NCBI RefSeq assembly: GCF_022807995.1
Contig: NZ_CP094351.1
Span: forward strand, 1,891,001 to 1,955,000
DNA: 64,000 nt
Reading direction: 5' to 3'
Origin: Pseudomonas orientalis
GTDB lineage: Bacteria; Pseudomonadota; Gammaproteobacteria; Pseudomonadales; Pseudomonadaceae
Within the stretch, counting starts at the first letter, position 1. The number at the start of each line of letters is the position of its first letter. The position numbers and the translations under genes were made by a program. A model generated the notes under the pieces. It worked only from the letters and a program-made list of their open reading frames with translations. It did not search any database and was not told the origin of the DNA. This document shows positions 37,082-45,718 of the stretch, piece after piece.

Positions 37082-38299
37082 TCAATGCTGGCCAGGATGA
37101 GGCGCGGGGTATTCATCCGCCGCGTTCAAGGCTCTGGCATAGGGCCCGTCCCACAACTGCTGATGCAATTGCCCTACGCGCCTGGCCATCGCTTCGCTGC
37201 GCATCACCACTTCCAGATTGCGCGAATTGTCCAGATAACCGCCCAACCAGTTACTGGTACCGACCCACGCCACCTGCCCGTCGATCTCCATCGTCTTGCT
37301 GTGGATCACCCGTGCATAGGGGATGAAGCCTTGCCTGGCCTCGGGCAGGGTGACGATCTTGATCTGTATGTTGGGCAGCACCGCCAGGCTCTTGAGGTAG
37401 GGCAGTTCCAGCGGGTCGGTGTTCCAGTTGGACACCATCAGCTTGATCGACACCCCACGCGCAGCCGCAGCGCGCACGGCGTTGTCGATCACCGCATAGT
37501 AGGGGCGGGTCCGATCCGGGCCGTAGGACAGCGGCGCATAGTCCAGCAATTGCACGCGCACCTCTTGCTTGGCTTCGCCCAGCAGGCGCGGCAGTTCGCC
37601 CTGTGAGTCGCCTACGCCGGGCGGGTTGTAGCGTTGCGGGCTGGCCACCAGATAGTTGCCGGTACGCGCGGGCTCCTTGCCGGCGGTCGGCAGTGGCACC
37701 GGTTGGTTGTCGCTGAGTGCCTGTTGGGCTTTCCAGTCCTGATCAAAGATCGCCTGGACCTGCCCGACCACGCCTGCATCGCTGATGCGCAGCCCGGTTT
37801 CGTGGATATGTTCCAGGGAGCGCCAGTCGAAATTCTGGCTGCCGATAAACGCCTGGCTGCCGTCAACCACCATGTATTTGGCGTGGATGATCCCGCCGCT
37901 CAATTGCCCGAAGGGCAGCACTCGGAAGGTCAGGTTGGGAATGGCGCGCAAGCGTTCCAGGGTGGCCGCATCCGATAATTTGATGCCTTTTTCTTCGAGC
38001 AGGAAACGGATCTTCACCCCGCGTTTACCAGCGGCTTCCAGGTGTTCGATAACCCTGTCCATCACCGAGCCGGGATGGTCGGCCGCGTAGAACTGGCCGA
38101 TATCGATGCGGTTTTTTGCACCGTCGAACAGCTCGATCCACACCGGACCCGGCTGGCGCAGATCGGCTGTGCCCAATGTGGTGTCCACCGGCACGGTGTG
38201 CACCAGTTCAAACCCTGCAATTGAAAAGTCCGCCATGGCCAGCGGACTGAGGAGCAAACCGGCGAGGCCTGCGACACGCAACTTCATCGAAAGGGACAT
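37082..38299 (-). CDS. exported phospholipase D family protein
   Basis: A protein of about 405 residues with a signal peptide (LRVAGLAGLLLSPLAMA) and two complete HKD motifs: HAKYMVVDGSQAFIGSQNFDW in the first half and HSKTMEIDGQVAWVGTSNW in the second. It should therefore be an active phosphodiesterase on phospholipids or another phosphodiester. It is the last gene of the exbD-tonB-receptor-exbB cluster on the minus strand. The start at 38299 (MSLSMKLRV) is preferred; 38287 is an alternative. Confidence 0.88.
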   Translation of the reverse strand: MSLSMKLRVAGLAGLLLSPLAMADFSIAGFELVHTVPVDTTLGTADLRQPGPVWIELFDGAKNRIDIGQFYAADHPGSVMDRVIEHLEAAGKRGVKIRFLLEEKGIKLSDAATLERLRAIPNLTFRVLPFGQLSGGIIHAKYMVVDGSQAFIGSQNFDWRSLEHIHETGLRISDAGVVGQVQAIFDQDWKAQQALSDNQPVPLPTAGKEPARTGNYLVASPQRYNPPGVGDSQGELPRLLGEAKQEVRVQLLDYAPLSYGPDRTRPYYAVIDNAVRAAAARGVSIKLMVSNWNTDPLELPYLKSLAVLPNIQIKIVTLPEARQGFIPYARVIHSKTMEIDGQVAWVGTSNWLGGYLDNSRNLEVVMRSEAMARRVGQLHQQLWDGPYARALNAADEYPAPHPGQH

Positions 38300-38353
38300 A
38301 AGCGTCTCATCACGCAAAAAAACAGGCGGGCCATGACGCGCCCGCCGTGCAGG

Positions 38354-39001
38354 TCAGGCCGTGCGGCTGTGCAGTGGAGTGGGCACGCGCTGCGGCACTT
38401 CATCGTGGGCGCGGGCGCCGCTGGAGGCGCGGATCAGCAGGATCTTCAACTGATCGTTGATGCGCTCCAGGCTGTCCTGGAAGAAGTTATGGAACACCAC
38501 GCAGAACAGCGCGATGGCGATCCCCAGCCCGGTGGCGAACAAGGCCGTGCCGATACCACCGGAAATCTGCCCTGGGTCCGACACACCCGCTGTGGCCAAT
38601 GCCTTGAACGTATCGATGATACCCAGGATGGTCCCCAGCAGGCCGAGCAGCGGGGCCGCCGTGGTGATGGTCTCGATGATCCACAGGCTGCGGGCCAGCG
38701 GGGCGCGGGTCTTGAGGTACTGGGTGTCGATTTCGTCGTCGAGGTCCTTGCGCGACCCGTGGGAAGCCTTTTGCGCCAATACCGGCACGATCATGTTCAG
38801 CGGCAGGCTGTCGCGACGGGTCAGGTGTTCCGGCAGGTCGCGTTCGCTGTGCACGGTGGCGCCCAGCGCGTCGATCAAGGCACGGGCCTGGCGGCGCACA
38901 TAAGTGAAGTAGATGCCGCGTTCGATGGCGATGAAGATGGCGATGGCCATCGCGGCATACATCACATAGAAGGTGACGTCGTGGAGCAGGTTCATATCCA
39001 T
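38354..39001 (-). CDS. exbB: ExbB-type proton channel subunit
   Basis: A 215-residue MotA/TolQ/ExbB-family protein with three TM helices: about 10-28, 113-135 and 150-172. APLLGLLGTILGIIDTFKAL is the pore helix signature, and GIGTALFATGLGIAIALFCVVFHNFF the last one. It would form the energy-transducing complex with the ExbD and TonB of the same cluster. It is unusual that exbB is separated from exbD by the tonB and receptor genes. Confidence 0.9.
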   Translation of the reverse strand: MDMNLLHDVTFYVMYAAMAIAIFIAIERGIYFTYVRRQARALIDALGATVHSERDLPEHLTRRDSLPLNMIVPVLAQKASHGSRKDLDDEIDTQYLKTRAPLARSLWIIETITTAAPLLGLLGTILGIIDTFKALATAGVSDPGQISGGIGTALFATGLGIAIALFCVVFHNFFQDSLERINDQLKILLIRASSGARAHDEVPQRVPTPLHSRTA

Positions 39002-39025
39002 GATGGTGGTCCTCTTGGGTCAGTC

Positions 39026-41311
39026 TTAGAAATTCGCTTCCAGCGAAACTGTGACGGTGCGGTCCAGGCCGACGATGTACGCCGGGTCGCCATCGCGAAA
39101 ACCGCTGTAGCTGGCGGCGTTGGTCTTGGTGGTGTAGACGCCGTCCAGGTATCTCTTGTCGAACAGGTTGTCGACGTTCAGGCGCAGGGTGGCGTCCTTC
39201 ACGACCTTTTTGTCCACCGGCAGGTAGATGCCCGCGCCGAGGTTGAACACGGTGCGCGCGGAAATGGCTTCGTCGTTGGTCAGGTCGCCGTAGAGCTTGC
39301 TGGTGTACTTCCCGCCGAAGGTGCCGTAGAAGCGCCCGTCGTCATAACCGATGTTGGCCGCCAGCATGTTCTTCGGCACGTTGGCGAACTGTTTGCCGCT
39401 GGTGGGCAACGCGATGGCCTGGCCCGCGTTGTAGACGGTCATGTCGTCCTGCTGCTCGGCCTTGGTGTAGGTGTAGGAGGTGTAGTAGTTGAAATGGTGG
39501 GGCAGCAGGCCGCTCCACTCCAGTTCCAGGCCTTTGTTGGTGACGGCGCCGACGTTGATATCGGCGGAGTCGCCATTGATATCCTTGGAGGAGACCTGGC
39601 GATTCTTGAAGTCCATGTAGAACAGGGTTGCGGCCAGGGTCATGTCGTCGCCGCTGTAGCGCCAGCCCAGTTCGTGGTTCCAGCTGGTTTCCGGCTCAAG
39701 GTCGATGGAGCCGGCGCCTTTGTCATAGAGCGCGTAGTTCTGCGGTACGCGCATGTTGCGTGACAGGCTGTAGAACAACTGGTCGCGCTCGTCCAACTGG
39801 TATTTCAGGCCGGCGTTGGGCAGCAGTTTGTTGTAGGTCTGGTTACGTTTTTCCGGTTGTTCGTTGAGACTGCCGTGGTTGGTGCCATCACGCTCGACGT
39901 TCATGTAGGCCAGGCCGGCGATGAAGGTCCAGTCCGGGTTGATGTACCAGGTGTCCTGGGCCCAGACTTTTTGCGCCGGGGTCACGGTGAAGCGGTCGCG
40001 GCCCTGGACCTGGTTGCCGTTGGCGTCGACGATGGCGCTGTTTGAATCCGGCCAGGTGTCGACCGGCTTGCCATTGCTCTTTAGCGGGATGAACGGCTGG
40101 GTCTGGCTCTGGCGTGCGCGCTCGTACCAGTAACCCAATTGCAGGCTGTGGTCGCCCAGGTCCCAGGTCAGTTTGGTGGTGATGCCCGGGCGCCAGGTCT
40201 GCGTGCGCGAAGGTCGGTAGTACACACCGCTGTTCGGGGTGCCGTCGGCGTTGTATTGGGCGGCGGTTGGCAGATTGCCAAGGTCGAATACGCCGCCCTG
40301 GTTCGAACCACGGTTGAGCGCATAACTTGATGAGCCGACGCCACTGCCGTTGCCCCAGAAGTAATACGGGATCACCGACAGGGCCAGGTTGTCGGCCAGT
40401 TTGAACTGGGTGTTGAGCACGGCGGTGAAGGTCTGGAACGGGTTCTGCGCCAGGGCGTAGTAGCTGTTGTACTTGCCGTTGCCGCCCACCGTTGGTGTGG
40501 CCGGATAGGGGTCGTACTTGCGGCCGTTTTGCTGGAACTGTGCCTTGGTCAGCTGGCTGTAGCTGTTGTTGTCCTGCTCGTGGTACTTGAGGATCAGGTT
40601 GGCGGTGTTGCCATCGCCGGCGTCGAAAAAGCTGTTCCACTCCACCTTGTCCGCGCGCACGGCACCCGAGCCACGCCACATATCGCCCTCGGTATGGGAT
40701 GCCGACAGCCAGTTGCTCAGGCCGTTGATTTCGCCGGTATTGAGTCGCGCAAAGGTCTTGCGCGTGGCGTTGCTGCCGACGATCTGTTTGACGAAAGCGC
40801 CGGTCTCTTTGGTCGGGCGAATCGTCACGATGCCGATGTTGCCGCCGCTGGAACCGATGTGCGGGCCGTCTGATTCCGACGCGCCCTGGGTGACGAAGAT
40901 CTGGTCGATGTTTTCCGGATCGCCCAGCAGGTTGGAATACAGCGCATAGTTGCCCGAATCGTTGATCGGCATGCCGTCCACCGACATGCCCACCTGGTCG
41001 GAGTTCATGCCGCGCATGGTGAAGCGAAAGCCCGACAGGCCGGTGTTGTCCTCGCTGGAAATGTTCAGGCCCGGCGTGTACTTGAGCTTGTCGATGGCGT
41101 TGCCCGTGGCCGTCTGTTTGTCGAGTGCTTCCTTGGTCACGGTGGAACGGCCCTTGATGCTTTCCTCGGGCACCATGTAACCGCCCCCGGCGCTGGCCTT
41201 GCCTTGGACCCCAATGGTGCCGACGTCACTGTCGCCGGGGTCGGCCATGACCATTGCCTGGGTCATGCTGGTCGCGGCAACGAGTGCCAGATGAATGCGG
41301 GTGAACTTCAT
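39026..41311 (-). CDS. TonB-dependent outer-membrane receptor
   Basis: A 761-residue receptor with a signal peptide ending near AMVMA. The plug (about 55-170) contains GFRFTMRGMNSDQVGMSVDGMPINDSGNYALYSN and a GGNIGIVTIRPTKE box. A barrel with ordered substrate-pore features follows, and the chain ends in VTVSLEANF. It lies between tonB and exbB, so it probably has its own energy-transducing complex. The ligand is unknown: no siderophore genes are nearby, and the linked PLD and PhoD argue for a phosphorus-containing ligand. ATG at 41311 used. Confidence 0.88.
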   Translation of the reverse strand: MKFTRIHLALVAATSMTQAMVMADPGDSDVGTIGVQGKASAGGGYMVPEESIKGRSTVTKEALDKQTATGNAIDKLKYTPGLNISSEDNTGLSGFRFTMRGMNSDQVGMSVDGMPINDSGNYALYSNLLGDPENIDQIFVTQGASESDGPHIGSSGGNIGIVTIRPTKETGAFVKQIVGSNATRKTFARLNTGEINGLSNWLSASHTEGDMWRGSGAVRADKVEWNSFFDAGDGNTANLILKYHEQDNNSYSQLTKAQFQQNGRKYDPYPATPTVGGNGKYNSYYALAQNPFQTFTAVLNTQFKLADNLALSVIPYYFWGNGSGVGSSSYALNRGSNQGGVFDLGNLPTAAQYNADGTPNSGVYYRPSRTQTWRPGITTKLTWDLGDHSLQLGYWYERARQSQTQPFIPLKSNGKPVDTWPDSNSAIVDANGNQVQGRDRFTVTPAQKVWAQDTWYINPDWTFIAGLAYMNVERDGTNHGSLNEQPEKRNQTYNKLLPNAGLKYQLDERDQLFYSLSRNMRVPQNYALYDKGAGSIDLEPETSWNHELGWRYSGDDMTLAATLFYMDFKNRQVSSKDINGDSADINVGAVTNKGLELEWSGLLPHHFNYYTSYTYTKAEQQDDMTVYNAGQAIALPTSGKQFANVPKNMLAANIGYDDGRFYGTFGGKYTSKLYGDLTNDEAISARTVFNLGAGIYLPVDKKVVKDATLRLNVDNLFDKRYLDGVYTTKTNAASYSGFRDGDPAYIVGLDRTVTVSLEANF

Positions 41312-41335
41312 CACTGTCGTCCTGGTGGCGGGTGC

Positions 41336-42070
41336 TTATTGCACGCTGTAGTTGAAGGTGGCGGTGAAGCGCTGCTCATTGCGGCCCCCGAAGGCTTGCT
41401 CGGGGAAGGGTTTGACTTGCTTGATGCGACGCAAACTGTTGGTGGCGGCCCGGTTGAGCAACATGCTTGGCGCCTGGGTCTGCAGGCCGGAGTCCAGCAC
41501 GCGGCCCTGACGGTCGACCAGCAGCCACACCACCACTTCGCCACTTGGGCGTTCGAGGGATGCCTGGCGTCCGGTGGGGTATTGCTTGTAGGTGTCCAGC
41601 TCGTTGCGCAAGCCCTTGAGGTAACCGCCTTCCAGGGCCTGGCTGTCGACCTTTGGCGGCGCGGGCGGGGCGGGTGTCGGGGCAGCCTGCGCAACCGCTG
41701 CGGGCGCAGGTTTGGCGGCCACCGGTGGCGGCGTCGACGTTGGCGTTGGCTTGGCGACCACGGGCGCAGGCTTGGGCACCGGTTTCGGCTTGGGCTTGGG
41801 TTCAGGTTTCGGCACCGGTTTTGGCGGTGGTGGCGGTGGGGCCGGCTCGGCTTCCTCATCCTCGATCACCGGCGGTGGCGGCTCCTGTTCCATTACAGGT
41901 TGCGGAACCACTTCCGGCTCCGGCTCGACCAACGCCAGCTCGACCGCCGACTCGTCATACACCGGCTCGACTTTCAACGTCTGGGACTGGATACCCAGCG
42001 CAATCAGCACCAGCGCGATCAGGGCCGGGACACTGCCCAGCAACTGCCGTACACGAAACAGCGCGTACAT
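41336..42070 (-). CDS. tonB: TonB energy-transducing protein
   Basis: A TonB of about 244 residues with one N-terminal TM helix (about 10-28), a long periplasmic Pro/Lys/Glu-rich linker (about 45-135, with PPPPPPKPVPKPEPKPKPKP) and a C-terminal domain (about 165-244) carrying the YPTGRQASLERPSGEVVVW and VKPFPEQAF segments. It couples the proton motive force from ExbB/ExbD to the receptor of the same cluster. It starts 2 bases after the exbD stop. Confidence 0.92.
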   Translation of the reverse strand: MYALFRVRQLLGSVPALIALVLIALGIQSQTLKVEPVYDESAVELALVEPEPEVVPQPVMEQEPPPPVIEDEEAEPAPPPPPPKPVPKPEPKPKPKPVPKPAPVVAKPTPTSTPPPVAAKPAPAAVAQAAPTPAPPAPPKVDSQALEGGYLKGLRNELDTYKQYPTGRQASLERPSGEVVVWLLVDRQGRVLDSGLQTQAPSMLLNRAATNSLRRIKQVKPFPEQAFGGRNEQRFTATFNYSVQ

Positions 42071-42072
42071 GA

Positions 42073-42480
42073 TCAAGACTTACGCGTGGCAATGGACACG
42101 GAGGTGAAGCCACCCAGGCGCAGGGTGTCCATCACTTCCACCAGGCGCGAAACTTCCACGCCTTTGTCGCTGTTGACGATGATCGTCGACTTGGTCTCGG
42201 GCTGTTGCGCCGCCTTCAGCGCCGGTACCAGCGCGTCGACCGTGAGGTCCTTGCCGTCCAGTTGCAACTGGCCTTCCAGGCCCAGGGTCAGGATGAATTT
42301 GTTCTGCGGTTTGAGTTGTTGTGAACTGCTGGCACTGGGTAACTGCGTCTTCATGCCCAGGGCCGGAATCACGTTCAGGCTCACCAGCACGAAAAACACC
42401 AGCAGGAACATCATCACGTCGATCATCGGGATCAGTTCGATGTGCGCCTTGCGCTTCTTGGGTTCATCCCAGGTTCTCAT
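42073..42480 (-). CDS. exbD: ExbD-type energy-transducing subunit
   Basis: A 135-residue single-pass protein with a TM helix (about 16-38) containing the essential aspartate in IELIPMIDVMMFLLVF (D21) and a periplasmic domain with IIVNSDKGVEVSRLVEVMD. It is the first gene of the minus-strand operon exbD-tonB-receptor-exbB-PLD. An inverted repeat just ahead of the ATG overlaps its ribosome site. Confidence 0.92.
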   Translation of the reverse strand: MRTWDEPKKRKAHIELIPMIDVMMFLLVFFVLVSLNVIPALGMKTQLPSASSSQQLKPQNKFILTLGLEGQLQLDGKDLTVDALVPALKAAQQPETKSTIIVNSDKGVEVSRLVEVMDTLRLGGFTSVSIATRKS

Positions 42481-42483
42481 TCC

Positions 42484-42511
42484 GTTGCCCCGTTATTGAA
42501 TTAGGGGCAAC
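42484..42511 (-). promoter_or_regulatory. hairpin overlapping the exbD ribosome site
   Basis: GTTGCCCC and GGGGCAAC form an 8-base stem with a 12-base loop. Read on the minus strand, the 3' arm GGGGCAAC lies 3 bases before ATG, so a folded RNA would hide the Shine-Dalgarno sequence. It could alternatively be a DNA operator. Confidence 0.45.
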
Positions 42512-42670
42512 ACGCTATCAAGCAAAAATGACCGAATGGTTAACTTTAATTGACGGTTTGGAGGCTCTAGGACGCATCTTACAGACGCTTCGTTGACGAT
42601 TTTCTGCAGTAATGAAACTGACACGACGGCGGTACATGCTCGAAAAATTTATATCGGGAGCCACCTACCC

Positions 42671-42793
42671 ATGAGTCGTTCATTGCTGCATTTGTTAACT
42701 CCGCATCCGCTCTTGCATAAGCTGGGCGCGGAACAATCCGAGAGATTTTTTAATCTTGCAAACGGGTGTGATGACCGGGAGCGCTGCCTGTGA
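42671..42793 (+). CDS. small 40-residue ORF coupled to phoD
   Basis: A GGAG site lies 10 bases ahead of an ATG that opens a 40-codon frame ending in TGA, which overlaps the phoD GTG (GTGA). The predicted peptide is leucine- and histidine-rich (LLHLLTPHPLLHKL) with no recognised domain. The coupling and the ribosome site are the only support. It may be a leader peptide. Confidence 0.35.
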   Translation: MSRSLLHLLTPHPLLHKLGAEQSERFFNLANGCDDRERCL

Positions 42794-44364
42794 GCGGTGG
42801 CGTAGACCACACCCGGCGCCGGGTACTCAGCGGGCTGGCAGTCGCGACCGCGTTCTCCATCCTCAGTCCGTTTGCGCGCAGTGCCGGCGTTGATTATCCG
42901 TTCACCCTCGGTGTGGCCTCCGGTGACCCATTGCCGGATGGCTTTGTGATATGGACGCGCCTGGCACCCTTGTTCAATGCCGAGGACGGACGCGGTGGCT
43001 TGCAGCGTGCGGTGCCGGTGCGTTGGCGGGTGGCCAGCGATGCGGCGATGACGCGCATCGTGCAGCAGGGCGAGGTGATCGCGACCGGGCGCTTTGCCCA
43101 TTCGGTGCATGTCGAGGTGGCGGGGCTGGCGGCGGGCCGGCCGTACTGGTATCAGTTCGAGGGCCTTGGGGCGCAGAGCCCGATTGGCCAGGCACGCACG
43201 ACGCCTGCGCGGCATGAGATGGCGTCCGCCCTGCTCGGGTTCGTCTCCTGCTCGCACTGGGAGCGCGGCTATTTCAGTGCCTATCGGCACCTGGCTGCCG
43301 AGCATCCCGACCTGGTGTTTTTCCTCGGCGACTATATCTACGAAAGCTCCTACGCGGCGGACTCCGGCAAAGTCTTTCGCGCCCATGGCAGCGGCAATGC
43401 GGTGACTTTGAGCGATTACCGTAACCGCTACGCACTGTACAAGACCGATCCCGATTTGCAGGCCCTGCACGCCGCTGCGCCCAGCGTGGCGACCTGGGAC
43501 GATCACGAAGTGCAGAACGACTATGCCAACCGCTGGTCCCAGGACCCGAAAATTCCCGTAACGCAGTTTCTCCAGCAACGGGCGGCGGCTTACCAGGCGT
43601 TCTACGAACATATGCCATTGCGTGCGAGCAGCAGGCCGCAGGGGCCGGACATGCGCATCTATCGACGCCTCGACTATGGCCAACTGGTACGTTTCCATGT
43701 ACTCGACGGCCGCCAGTACCGCTCCGAGCAGCCTTGCATTGCGGCCCATGGCAGCCATCAAGGGCATATTGTCACCACCCCCTGCAGCGACTTGCGTGAT
43801 CCGGCCCGTACCATGCTCGGCTGGCAACAGGAAGCCTGGCTGGACCAGAGCTTTGCGCAGTCCAGGGCGCAGTGGAATGTGATCGCCCAGGACTTGCTGG
43901 TAGCGCCGCTGCTGCAGCGTGACCTGACCAGCCATAAGCTTGGCCGCTGGACTGATGGCTGGGATGGCTATATGGCCAACCGCAAGCGAATGCTGGCGTC
44001 TATCCAGCGCAATCGCGTGAGCAACCCGGTGTTCTGGGGCGGGGATATCCACTCGTTCTGGGCCACGGACCTGCACGCCGATGCCAATGACCCGGACTCA
44101 CCGGTTCTGGCGACCGAATTCGTCGGCTCGTCAGTGACCTCCGATGGCCCGCCCTATGAAGCCTTCACGAACATCCTGCCGCTCAATCCCCATGTGAAGT
44201 TTTTTGACAGTCGCCAGCGTGGGTATGTGTCGGTGGAACTGGACGCGCAGAAGATGCTCACGCACTTTCGCGTGATCAGCGACCCACGCTATCCGGCGGC
44301 CACGGTCTCGACGTTGCAGTCGTTTGTGGTGGAGCCGGGCAGGGCGGGGGCGATGGCTGTGTAG
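42790..44364 (+). CDS. phoD: Tat-exported PhoD-type alkaline phosphatase
   Basis: A 524-residue PhoD-family phosphodiesterase/monoesterase, GTG start with GGGAG 7 bases upstream. A Tat signal with R9-R10-R11 (TRRRVLSG) precedes the mature part. An N-terminal Ig-like domain with FTLGVASGDPLPDGFVIWTRL is typical, and the metallophosphatase part has FLGDYIYESSYA, TWDDHEVQNDY and GGDIHSFWATDL. It would release phosphate from phosphodiesters such as those of lipids or teichoic acids and needs Ca2+/Fe3+ (known of the family). It is divergent from the TonB/PLD operon. No PHO box was found. Confidence 0.92.
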   Translation: MSGGVDHTRRRVLSGLAVATAFSILSPFARSAGVDYPFTLGVASGDPLPDGFVIWTRLAPLFNAEDGRGGLQRAVPVRWRVASDAAMTRIVQQGEVIATGRFAHSVHVEVAGLAAGRPYWYQFEGLGAQSPIGQARTTPARHEMASALLGFVSCSHWERGYFSAYRHLAAEHPDLVFFLGDYIYESSYAADSGKVFRAHGSGNAVTLSDYRNRYALYKTDPDLQALHAAAPSVATWDDHEVQNDYANRWSQDPKIPVTQFLQQRAAAYQAFYEHMPLRASSRPQGPDMRIYRRLDYGQLVRFHVLDGRQYRSEQPCIAAHGSHQGHIVTTPCSDLRDPARTMLGWQQEAWLDQSFAQSRAQWNVIAQDLLVAPLLQRDLTSHKLGRWTDGWDGYMANRKRMLASIQRNRVSNPVFWGGDIHSFWATDLHADANDPDSPVLATEFVGSSVTSDGPPYEAFTNILPLNPHVKFFDSRQRGYVSVELDAQKMLTHFRVISDPRYPAATVSTLQSFVVEPGRAGAMAV

Positions 44365-44372
44365 CCTGGATT

Positions 44373-44402
44373 CAAATGTGGGAGGGGCTTGCCCCGATGG
44401 CG
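44373..44402 (+). repeat. single REP palindrome
   Basis: AAATGTGGGAGGGGCTTGCC palindrome, one G shorter in the stem than the standard copy, directly after the phoD stop. Confidence 0.8.
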
Positions 44403-44447
44403 GTGTATCAGTCGATACATTCAGTGACTGACACGGCCTCATCGGGG

Positions 44448-44959
44448 GCATAGGTATCTACGCAACTCAGCAGCGCCCAACCGTAACCACGATGCGAAGC
44501 GAGCCGCTCTTGATCTTGATCTGCTTTTGATCCTAGGCGCCCCGTTAAACCACACTGGCCGAACGCAGGCTTGAATCCGTGGGTAACCCGGCAGGACGCC
44601 GGGTTAGCCGCACTGGGCCATGGATGGCCCATTGCGGCGGCCCACGGATTCAAGCCTGCGTTCGGGCACACCGAGCCTAGGCGAGGTGCCGAGTGGTGGG
44701 GCAAGAGCGTTTTGCTTACTTTTGACTGGGCCGGCATTCCGGCTTTTCAAAAGTGAGCCGCCGTAAGGGCGGAACCCATAGCAGCCGTTACCACAGAAAC
44801 GGATATGTACTCGTTCCAATCCAGCATCCCGGCCAGCCCAGAGGCCGCCATCGGGGGCAAGCCCCCTCCCACATTTGGACCTCGGAGCGTCAGGTAGATA
44901 CGCGTTAGCTCCCTCGCCACAGGTGCGGTGTCGCACCAAAATTGTGTAGATACCTATGC
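44448..44959 (+). repeat. composite intergenic repeat, copy 3, with terminal inverted repeats
   Basis: The most complete of the three copies. Its ends 44448-44465 and 44942-44959 are inverted repeats matching at 17 of 18 bases. The cloverleaf core has perfect 23-base outer arms at 44561-44583 and 44641-44663. It carries an extra roughly 20-base insertion (GACTGGGCCGGCATTCCGGC) at 44724 relative to copy 1. It has no open reading frame of credible coding quality, and so looks like a non-autonomous element. Confidence 0.8.
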
Positions 44960-44960
44960 T

Positions 44961-44986
44961 CATCGGGGGCAAGCCCCCTCCCACAT
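44961..44986. repeat. REP palindrome next to alaX
   Basis: CATCGGGGGCAAGCCCCCTC palindrome 16 bases before the alaX stop. Confidence 0.85.
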
Positions 44987-45002
44987 TTTGAGGCTCGGTG
45001 TG

Positions 45003-45629
45003 TCAGTTGATTTCGTAGCGTACCGACAGTGCGCCCTTTTTTTCCGAGAAGGCCAGGATCGTCACCTGGCCCAGTTCGCCCAGAGCTTGAACATGAGTGC
45101 CGCCACAGGCGTATGCCGGCAATTCACCGAAGCCGACTTGCCGGGTGCCTTCTTCCAGCGTCATGTAGCGTGGATAGTCCGCGGCGATCCATCGGTTGAG
45201 CAATTGTTGAAGGACCTGCGCATCCATGTCTTGAGCGGCTTCGCCACGGATAAATGTGACTTTGCCTTCACCGGGCCAGTGGTGGGCCTTGATCGGCATC
45301 CAGCCCAGGCGTTCGCCTGCATTGCCAATCAGATGTCCCGCCGAGTGAAGACGCGTGTGCAGCGCGCGGCGTTGTGCATCGACCCGTGCAACGATCAGGC
45401 CCGGCTCCAGAGGCTGATTGACGTAATGCACCACATGCTCGGCTTGCTGAGTGACGCGCAGCACCTGGCTGTCGCCCAGCCACCCGGTGTCACAGGGTTG
45501 GCCGCCGCCTTGGGGGTGGAAAATCGTCGACTGCAGGATCACCGCAAATTGCTCTTCGTGGGGCGTGCAGCTCAGCACTTCCAGCTCGGCAGTCAGGTGA
45601 TCATGGGTGAAAAACAGGCGCTCGGTCAT
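45003..45629 (-). CDS. alanyl-tRNA editing protein AlaX
   Basis: A 208-residue free-standing editing domain related to the C-terminal editing module of AlaRS. Zinc/tRNA-binding motifs are visible: HSAGHLIGNAGERLG near residue 92 (HxxxH) and AYACGGTHVQALGELG near 180 (Cys and His). It deacylates Ser- or Gly-tRNA-Ala. The frame extends 25 codons upstream, but MTERLFFTHDH (45629) is the natural start. Divergent from the LysR gene. Confidence 0.9.
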   Translation of the reverse strand: MTERLFFTHDHLTAELEVLSCTPHEEQFAVILQSTIFHPQGGGQPCDTGWLGDSQVLRVTQQAEHVVHYVNQPLEPGLIVARVDAQRRALHTRLHSAGHLIGNAGERLGWMPIKAHHWPGEGKVTFIRGEAAQDMDAQVLQQLLNRWIAADYPRYMTLEEGTRQVGFGELPAYACGGTHVQALGELGQVTILAFSEKKGALSVRYEIN

Positions 45630-45718
45630 CGTCCACATCCGCATCAAGGTGATGCAGGCAGTATAAATAGTGCGCTGATAGGTGATAATCCATTCAAATA
45701 TCAATGGACCTGTGCGTC

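Larger units (their letters stand above)
44365..45002. other. 638-base gap filled with repeats
   Basis: No gene is seen. It contains a REP (44373-44402), the composite repeat copy 3 (44448-44875), an 18-base inverted repeat GCATAGGTATCTACGCAA that closes at 44942-44959, and a further REP at 44961-44986. Frames in this region are repeat by-products. Confidence 0.8.

Noticed and set aside
38333..39763. 476-codon plus-strand frame across exbB and the TonB receptor
   Set aside because: It runs antisense to two clear genes and has low-complexity, non-protein-like composition.
42481..42790. Possible PHO box or Fur box between exbD and phoD
   Set aside because: No CTGTCAT-type direct repeat with correct spacing, and no GATAAT-type Fur site, could be found on either strand.
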